Assembly: GCA_938003985.1 (NCBI GenBank)
Contig: CALKWZ010000048.1
Span: 1 to 64,000, forward strand
DNA: 64,000 bases
From: an uncultured Verrucomicrobiota bacterium
Lineage (GTDB): Bacteria; Verrucomicrobiota; Kiritimatiellia; CAIQIC01; Lenti-01
Reading direction: 5' to 3'
The position numbers and the translations under genes were made by a program. This document shows positions 60,101 through 64,000 of this stretch, piece after piece. Under the pieces are notes generated by a model. The model worked only from the letters and a program-made list of their open reading frames with translations. It was not told where the DNA came from and did no database searches. Position 1 is the stretch's first letter; each line of letters opens with the position of its first letter.

Positions 60101-62494
60101 TCGTTGACGAATGCCGGCAACGTGGCCACCGCCTGCGTGGTCCTGATCCGGGATGCCGCCACCGGCGCCATCCTGGCAACGCAGGCCGCGCCGCTGCTCG
60201 TCGCGGGCGAATCCGCTGCCGTGCATCTGGCTTGGCCGACCTTGGGCCTGCCCACCGGCGACCGCACGCTGCAGGTGGCCACCGTCATCGACGGCGTCAC
60301 CAATTGGTCGGCGGCCGTTTCCAACGTCGTGACCGTCGCCGCGCCGAACTTTGCGCCGCGCAAAGCCAACGCCGACGGGTCCCTCGGCGGTTTCTGCAAA
60401 GCCGTGGCCGCTGCCGGCCAAACCGTGGTTCTGGGTTGCGGTTCGACCCTTGAAATCTGGAACGTCCAGGTTCCGTTCAATCCGGTCCGGGTCGGAACCG
60501 TCCGGCTGCCGGGGCTCGTCGAAGACGTGGTGCTGGGCGGTTCTGCCGCGTACGTGGCGGCCGGCGCGTCCGGCGTCCACGTGGTCGACGTCTCGACGCC
60601 TTCCGCGCCGGCGCACGTGGCCACCTTCGACACGTCCGGAACCGCGCGCCAGCTCGCGCTGTCCGGATCCACGCTCTACGTCGCGGATGGACGGGGCGGC
60701 GTGCGCGCGCTCGACGTCGCCGTTCCCGCCGCGCCGGCGCTGGTCGGCGCCCATGCGACCGCCGGCGCCGCGCGCGCCTTGGCTTTCGCCGGTTCCCACC
60801 TGGCCGTCCTGGACGTGGACAACGGCCTGCAGCTCCTCACCGCGGCCGCAACGCCCGCGCTCGTGGGGGAGAATCGCGGGATCACCGCCGGCCTCGCCTT
60901 GGCCGGAGTGACCGATGCCCTCATCGTCGGCGATGCCAACGGCGGCCTGTTCCGCGTCGCCACGACCGATCCGGCCGCACCCGCCATTGCGGCGAATGCG
61001 CTTCTGCCCGCCGCCGGACAGTCCCTCGCCGCCTCGGCCTCGGCCCTGTACGTCGCGGCCGGTTCCTCCGGCCTCCTGACCGTCGATCCGGCCACCTTGG
61101 CCGTGGCCGACACGGATGCCGTGGCGGGCGAAGCCGCCGACGTCGCGCTGGCGGGCAGCACGCTCTACGTCGCCGCCGGTTTCGGCGGCTGCCAGGCCTG
61201 GGACGTGTCCAGCCCGCTGGCCCCGGCCCCGCTGGGCACGCTCCGGACCGGCGTCCGCGCCGTGGATGCCGGCCTGTCGTCCAACGCGCTGTTCGTGGCC
61301 GGCGCCGAAGCGGGATTCCAAGTCCACGGCGTCAGCGATCCGGCCGCGCCGAACTGGCTGGCCACCGTCGCCGGCCCCGTCAATCCGCGCGGCCTGGTCG
61401 TGACCGGCTCGCTGGCCTACGTGGCCGAAGCGCTCGGCGGCCTGAAAATCTACGGCATCGCCAATCCGGCGGCGCCGACGCTCGTCGGCTCGATTTCCGG
61501 CGACGGACTGGCCACCGTCCGCCGCATGGCCCTTTCGGGCTCGCGTCTCGCCATGACCGACGGCCATCGGATCAACCTGCTGGACGTTTCCAATCCGGCG
61601 CTCCCGGCCCCGCTCGCCAGCAACGTTCCGCCGGGCTACGTGTTCGATCTGGCCGCCGATTCCAACTACGTTTTCGCGGCCTGCGGCGGCGGCGGACTCC
61701 GCATCCTGGACAACTCCACGCTGGCCACCGTCGGCACGTACTCCGCCGCGCCGGCGCCCGTGGTCGCCGTCGGCGTCAACGGCAACCAAGCCTACGTCAG
61801 CGACGGACAGTCCACCCTCCGGACCCTGGACGTTTCCGACCCCGCCGCGCCCAGCCTCGTCCAGTCCTCCGCCGGCGCCGGCTTCGGCCTCGCTTCCGCG
61901 GGTTCCTTCGTCGTGCGCGTCGCCCAGAACCAGGGCGCGGCGCTGGACGTCTCCGCGCCGCTCACGCCCGTCCCCATCCGGGCGCTGTCCAACCTGACGT
62001 TCGGCCTGCGCGTCCGCGCGGCGGGCGATCTCGTCCTCGTGGCGGAAGACGAAGCGGGGCTTGCGCTGTTCCGCGTTGCCTCGGACGACGTCAACCGCAA
62101 CGGCATTCCGGACGCGATCGACCAGCAGATCGTCGATGCCGATCCCGACGACGGGCTCACGACGATTGGGGACGTGCTCCCCGGCGACGATTTCGACGGG
62201 GACGGCGCCTCCAACCTGGCGGAATTCCTTGCCGGCACCTCGCCGATCGATCCCGAATCCGTTTTCGCGATCGGCGCCATCCAGGCCGCCCCCGGCACGG
62301 CCGACGCGGAGCTCGTCGTCCGGTGGCACAGCGCGGCGGGCAAAACCTACACCCTCCATCGGAGCACGAACCTGATGTCGGGGCTGCCCGGATTCATCCC
62401 GGTGCAGAGCGGCATCGCCGGCACCGGCACGCTCAACAGCTATACCGCCGCCGTTTCCTCCGTCGCCACCTTCTTCATGGTCACCGTCCCGTGA
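57176..62494 (+). CDS. Giant exported protein with DUF2271-like flavinylation domain, CARDB and LVIVD repeats
   Basis: A 1772-residue exported protein translated together with the hydrogenase genes. A signal peptide (1-26) precedes a DUF2271-like domain (about 35-135: VAVVWVVDSSNKFVKTLCRH, HTVVWNCRDTNNAVVPDGLY). It carries DGTTSATLTS at 91-100, which fits the covalent FMN attachment motif Dxx(S/T)(G)A(T/S) except Ser for Gly at 95; Thr97 would bear FMN. Then come two CARDB-like domains (about 180-285 and 290-400), a concanavalin-like region (about 410-900), a third CARDB-like domain (about 955-1055), an LVIVD-type beta-propeller (about 1060-1635), and a calcium-binding spacer (DVNRNGIPDAID, DFDGDGASN; 1640-1695). 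The FMN and electron role is inferred. Confidence 0.7.
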   Translation: MKTARFLFWARLALAGSGCAVSAAAANTDGAATFSVTTTAYTATYNPNNVAVVWVVDSSNKFVKTLCRHAASRMTYLSRWATARGTYTNVDGTTSATLTSQPQTHTVVWNCRDTNNAVVPDGLYYFKVEYTSNNGDGPFLTNGAGFLKGPAPVTTNFANVGSAGGQFAGLRIVYAPIAPDVAVRSLSPSTGYVNSNVAVVVGLSNRTAAATTPFTVALSNVTAAATLIGTQQVASLAASAATNLTFAWNTAGLPEGAYQLQAQAFDLASETNLADNVMATVVDLSAAVHDVGVSGIAVGAVVPPGVATNVTVTVGNPGGHAESFTLALTDLTAALQIGSRPVASLAPGASSNVVFAWNTTNAALGYHALQAVAGTVAGEILTANNTNVLTVIVANGLETNALVAKGSTWKYLDTGLDVSGGPWVRSPAGYYDGFWLAGPAPFGFGTTGIATPIGIEPAVTPEVVLAADSASNATYNAGWANGANGGAGFGAWQLSAGASGGHFMGSSTNNAGGGGAGIDAGGRAWGLWASSGVTEAIRPLTGGGLATGQILRVAIDVGWVASGRSAGLAFRNAAGNPLWEFICTGASGGAGTVLSENFAGFTATSGTTDRASTLNTYLQTPGWTGSRVYEDNGRAKLGTGSALGQITTPTVDLSANGGAATLTFDLGKYNADVGPVQVLHAADGTAFVQVGGDLTPPAAMTPQSIPISGGTASSKIRIAAKNAANNRFNLDNVALTQAGGGTSYYSLNDRSGFAATPVPFTGDGVQIEFRLTGPTNYEAVVTTASNAWNFSGATLAQADPVPAQVRCWNWEAGSGSNCDVFLNSLSVSTPAVVSAATNPVTTYFRQEFTMDFAPIAASGLVRRADGVVLYLNGQEIDRQNVPAGAVNAATLAGAAVSAAAATQYVAFAIAPSNLLVGRNQLAAEVHLSSPTAIAKAFDLELTTLNSVIARTHAVAPTALQPDGNVQAGDVAGLSVSLTNAGNVATACVVLIRDAATGAILATQAAPLLVAGESAAVHLAWPTLGLPTGDRTLQVATVIDGVTNWSAAVSNVVTVAAPNFAPRKANADGSLGGFCKAVAAAGQTVVLGCGSTLEIWNVQVPFNPVRVGTVRLPGLVEDVVLGGSAAYVAAGASGVHVVDVSTPSAPAHVATFDTSGTARQLALSGSTLYVADGRGGVRALDVAVPAAPALVGAHATAGAARALAFAGSHLAVLDVDNGLQLLTAAATPALVGENRGITAGLALAGVTDALIVGDANGGLFRVATTDPAAPAIAANALLPAAGQSLAASASALYVAAGSSGLLTVDPATLAVADTDAVAGEAADVALAGSTLYVAAGFGGCQAWDVSSPLAPAPLGTLRTGVRAVDAGLSSNALFVAGAEAGFQVHGVSDPAAPNWLATVAGPVNPRGLVVTGSLAYVAEALGGLKIYGIANPAAPTLVGSISGDGLATVRRMALSGSRLAMTDGHRINLLDVSNPALPAPLASNVPPGYVFDLAADSNYVFAACGGGGLRILDNSTLATVGTYSAAPAPVVAVGVNGNQAYVSDGQSTLRTLDVSDPAAPSLVQSSAGAGFGLASAGSFVVRVAQNQGAALDVSAPLTPVPIRALSNLTFGLRVRAAGDLVLVAEDEAGLALFRVASDDVNRNGIPDAIDQQIVDADPDDGLTTIGDVLPGDDFDGDGASNLAEFLAGTSPIDPESVFAIGAIQAAPGTADAELVVRWHSAAGKTYTLHRSTNLMSGLPGFIPVQSGIAGTGTLNSYTAAVSSVATFFMVTVP

Positions 62495-63537
62495 AAAACC
62501 GCCGGCCATGGTTTTGGCTCCTCGCGCTGCTCTGCATGGACGGAACCGCGCGGGCCGACGACGCGCCGCGGCTCCTCGCGTGGGAGGGGCTCACCATGGG
62601 CACCGTCTACCAGGTCAAGATCGCCGGCGTAGCGCCCGACGACGCTCTCGCGGCGGAATTGAGAGCGGCCGTGGAGGCGCGCTTCGACGAAATCAATCGG
62701 CAGATGTCGAACTACCGGCCCGACAGCGAACTGTCGCGCTTCAACGCCGCCCCGGCGGCGGAGCCGTTTCCCGTTTCCGCCGAATTCGCCCGCGTGGTCC
62801 GCCATGCGCTCGAGCTGAGCCGCGATTCCGGCGGAGCCTTCGATCCGACCGTGGGCCCGCTTGTCGATCTCTGGGGATTCGGAGCCCCCGGCCGACGCGC
62901 CGACCTGCCCGCCGCCGCGGAAATCGAGGCCGCCCGCGCCCAATGCGGCGCCGGCCATCTGCAGGTCACGCCCGGGGACGCGTTGCGGAAAGACCTTCCC
63001 GGACTGCGGCTGGATCTCGGCGGAATCGCCAAGGGCTACGGCGCGGACCTGGCGGCCCAGGTTCTCCGCGACCGCGGCTACTCGAACGTGTTCGTTGCGG
63101 TCTGCGGCGAAATCGTCGCCTTCGGAAGCAACCCGGACGGGAGGCCTTGGCAGGTCGGCGTCGAGCGGCCTATCCAGGATCTGCCGCGCGGCGCGGATCA
63201 CGTCGCGATCGTCCCGCTCTCCGGCCGCGCGCTGTCCACCTCGGGCGACACCTACAACTACTTTTTGGACGCCGCGGGCCAGACCTACTCGCACATTCTC
63301 GATCCCGCCGTCGGCCGGCCCATCCAGCACCGGCTCGCCAGCGTGACCGTCGTCGGCCCCACCGGGCTCGTCGCCGACGGCCTCGCCACCGCCCTCTACG
63401 TCATGGGTCCCGAACGCGGCCTGGAGTGGATCGAAGCCCGCCCCGACTACGCCGCTTTGTTCGTCGTCCGCACCGGCGCGGATGAATTCAGGCTCGTCCC
63501 CAGCTCCCGCTTCCCCGCCTTCGAGCCCATCCCCTGA
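62491..63537 (+). CDS. apbE: FAD:protein FMN transferase ApbE
   Basis: A 348-residue exported flavin transferase that links FMN from FAD to Thr or Ser of target proteins. A signal peptide (1-24, WFWLLALLCMDGTARA) is followed by TMGTVYQVKIAG, MSNYRPDSELSRFNA, RLDLGGIAKGYGADLAA, GRALSTSGDTYNYFLDAAGQ, TYSHILDPAVGRPIQHRLAS and PTGLVADGLATALYVMG, the Mg2+/FAD site. Its GTG start overlaps the giant-protein stop (GTGA), so the giant protein's DGTTSATLT motif is its likely target. No Rnf, Nqr or other known substrate is nearby. Confidence 0.95.
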   Translation: MKNRRPWFWLLALLCMDGTARADDAPRLLAWEGLTMGTVYQVKIAGVAPDDALAAELRAAVEARFDEINRQMSNYRPDSELSRFNAAPAAEPFPVSAEFARVVRHALELSRDSGGAFDPTVGPLVDLWGFGAPGRRADLPAAAEIEAARAQCGAGHLQVTPGDALRKDLPGLRLDLGGIAKGYGADLAAQVLRDRGYSNVFVAVCGEIVAFGSNPDGRPWQVGVERPIQDLPRGADHVAIVPLSGRALSTSGDTYNYFLDAAGQTYSHILDPAVGRPIQHRLASVTVVGPTGLVADGLATALYVMGPERGLEWIEARPDYAALFVVRTGADEFRLVPSSRFPAFEPIP

Positions 63538-63547
63538 TCGTTCCGCC

Positions 63548-63790
63548 CTATCCGTCGGTCTTCGGCGGTTCGTTTGGGGAAGCCTCGGCGACGGAATTCG
63601 CCGGCGCGGCGGGGGTTTTCTTCACGTCGCTTTCAACGTCCTTGATCCCCTTTTTGAACTCCGAAATGCTCTTGCCGATCCCGCGGGCGATTTCGGGCAG
63701 GCGGCGGCCGAAGATCAGGACGGCGATGGCGAGGATGATGATCCATTCGCCCCCGCTGGGAAAACCGATGGCCAAAACGGGATTTGTCAT
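63548..63790 (-). CDS. tatA: Second twin-arginine translocase subunit TatA/E
   Basis: An 80-residue paralogue of the TatA at 42635: MTNPVLAIGFPSGGEWIIIL, FGRRLPEIARGIGKSISEFK, then an Ala/Pro/Glu-rich tail ending PPKTDG. It lies 10 bases from apbE on the opposite strand, next to the Tat-dependent hydrogenase operon. It may be a TatB-like or specialised TatA; no TatC copy is adjacent. Confidence 0.88.
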   Translation of the reverse strand: MTNPVLAIGFPSGGEWIIILAIAVLIFGRRLPEIARGIGKSISEFKKGIKDVESDVKKTPAAPANSVAEASPNEPPKTDG

Positions 63791-63902
63791 GGGCGGACGT
63801 CCTTTTCAGGTTTGCGGCGGCATTGCACGAAACGGCATTTCATCTTCTTGAATCATATCTCCCCGCCCCGCATAAAGCAAACCGGTCAGACCGCCATCGG
63901 CG

Positions 63903-64000
63903 TCAGTACAAATGGCACCAGACCCGGTGTCCATCCACGATGCGGCACGCCGGCGCTTGCGTCCGGCACGTCGCCATGGCCTGCGGGCAGCGCGGATGGA
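63903..64000 (-). CDS. Oligopeptide/dipeptide ABC transporter ATPase, C-terminal end
   Basis: Partial gene running off the right edge. The last residues, HPRCPQAMATCRTQAPACRI then VDGHRVWCHLY and a stop, are the Oligo_HPY tail of OppD/OppF-type ATPases (F.PRCP.A...C....P......H.VACHLY). The Walker motifs lie outside the window. It would energise peptide or nickel-type substrate import. Ends 112 bases before the tatA start region. Confidence 0.85.
   Translation of the reverse strand, partial: HPRCPQAMATCRTQAPACRIVDGHRVWCHLY

Noticed and set aside
57164..62509. Minus-strand open frame of about 1780 codons opposite the giant protein
   Set aside because: Antisense shadow caused by codon bias; Gly/Arg/Asp-rich sequence with no domain, and no ribosome site.

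Overview
The window is GC-rich DNA (most third codon positions are G or C) with short intergenic gaps and many 4-bp ATGA or GTGA gene overlaps. No RNA gene, insertion sequence, prophage or CRISPR array is visible. Several signs point to the PVC group, most likely Kiritimatiellota or a related anaerobic Verrucomicrobiota lineage: a GreA-domain protein of about 720 residues with the long N-terminal extension known from chlamydiae, a 33-residue arginine/lysine-rich micro-protein, a TIGR03790-type exported protein, and very large exported repeat proteins. Two hydrogenases, Rex and GTP-dependent PEP carboxykinase suggest a fermentative, H2-metabolising anaerobe. The phylum is an inference; no rRNA gene is present.

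Layout. 1-764: two gene fragments facing each other with no spacer (an MscS-type channel on the minus strand and the end of a terpene-cyclase-like repeat protein on the plus strand), possibly a rearrangement or assembly joint. 814-6065: envelope sugar genes (WaaE-like glycosyltransferase, a kinase fused to a glycosidase-like domain, GDP-fucose synthase) and threonine synthase. 6179-18108: Lrp regulator plus aminotransferase, SppA, an outer-membrane protein, Pcm, a pair of unusual SPFH/band-7 proteins, RuvA and small housekeeping genes. 18323-24488: alaS with a structured leader, an ArsR-like regulator with two 24-bp palindromes, GtrA, long GreA. 24700-34521: YitT transporter, a duplicated kinase-like protein, diaminopropionate ammonia-lyase, a receiver-HPr fusion, Rnk, the carboxynorspermidine polyamine route and PEP carboxykinase. 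36155-44654: an HndABCD-type soluble [FeFe] hydrogenase operon read away from Rex, with regulatory or accessory ATPases and a DRTGG protein, followed by tatA and tatC. 44712-53876: TIGR03790 protein, orphan cytosine methyltransferase, thiol peroxidase, ferredoxin-like protein, DnaE. 54257-63537: a tightly coupled operon for a Tat-exported [NiFe] hydrogenase, its protease, a 1772-residue exported protein and ApbE. A second tatA and the end of an oligopeptide ABC ATPase close the window.

How the genes may work together. The cytosolic [FeFe] enzyme would dispose of reducing equivalents from NAD(P)H as H2 under redox control (Rex), and the exported [NiFe] enzyme could recapture H2 outside the cytoplasmic membrane. 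The most interesting system is the second one. It has no cytochrome b subunit and no membrane anchor. Instead its maturation protease gene overlaps the gene for a giant exported protein whose N-terminal DUF2271-like domain carries a near-consensus covalent FMN attachment motif (Asp91 to Thr97), and that gene overlaps apbE, the FMN transferase that modifies such motifs. This suggests an exported hydrogenase paired with a covalently flavinylated giant partner.

Two families of short palindromes recur between genes: a 31-bp-period element with 8-bp arms (five copies, ahead of the Lrp and DNA methyltransferase genes) and a TTTTCCA/TGGAAAA element (alaS leader and the dnaE-hydrogenase gap). They may be binding sites or miniature repeats.
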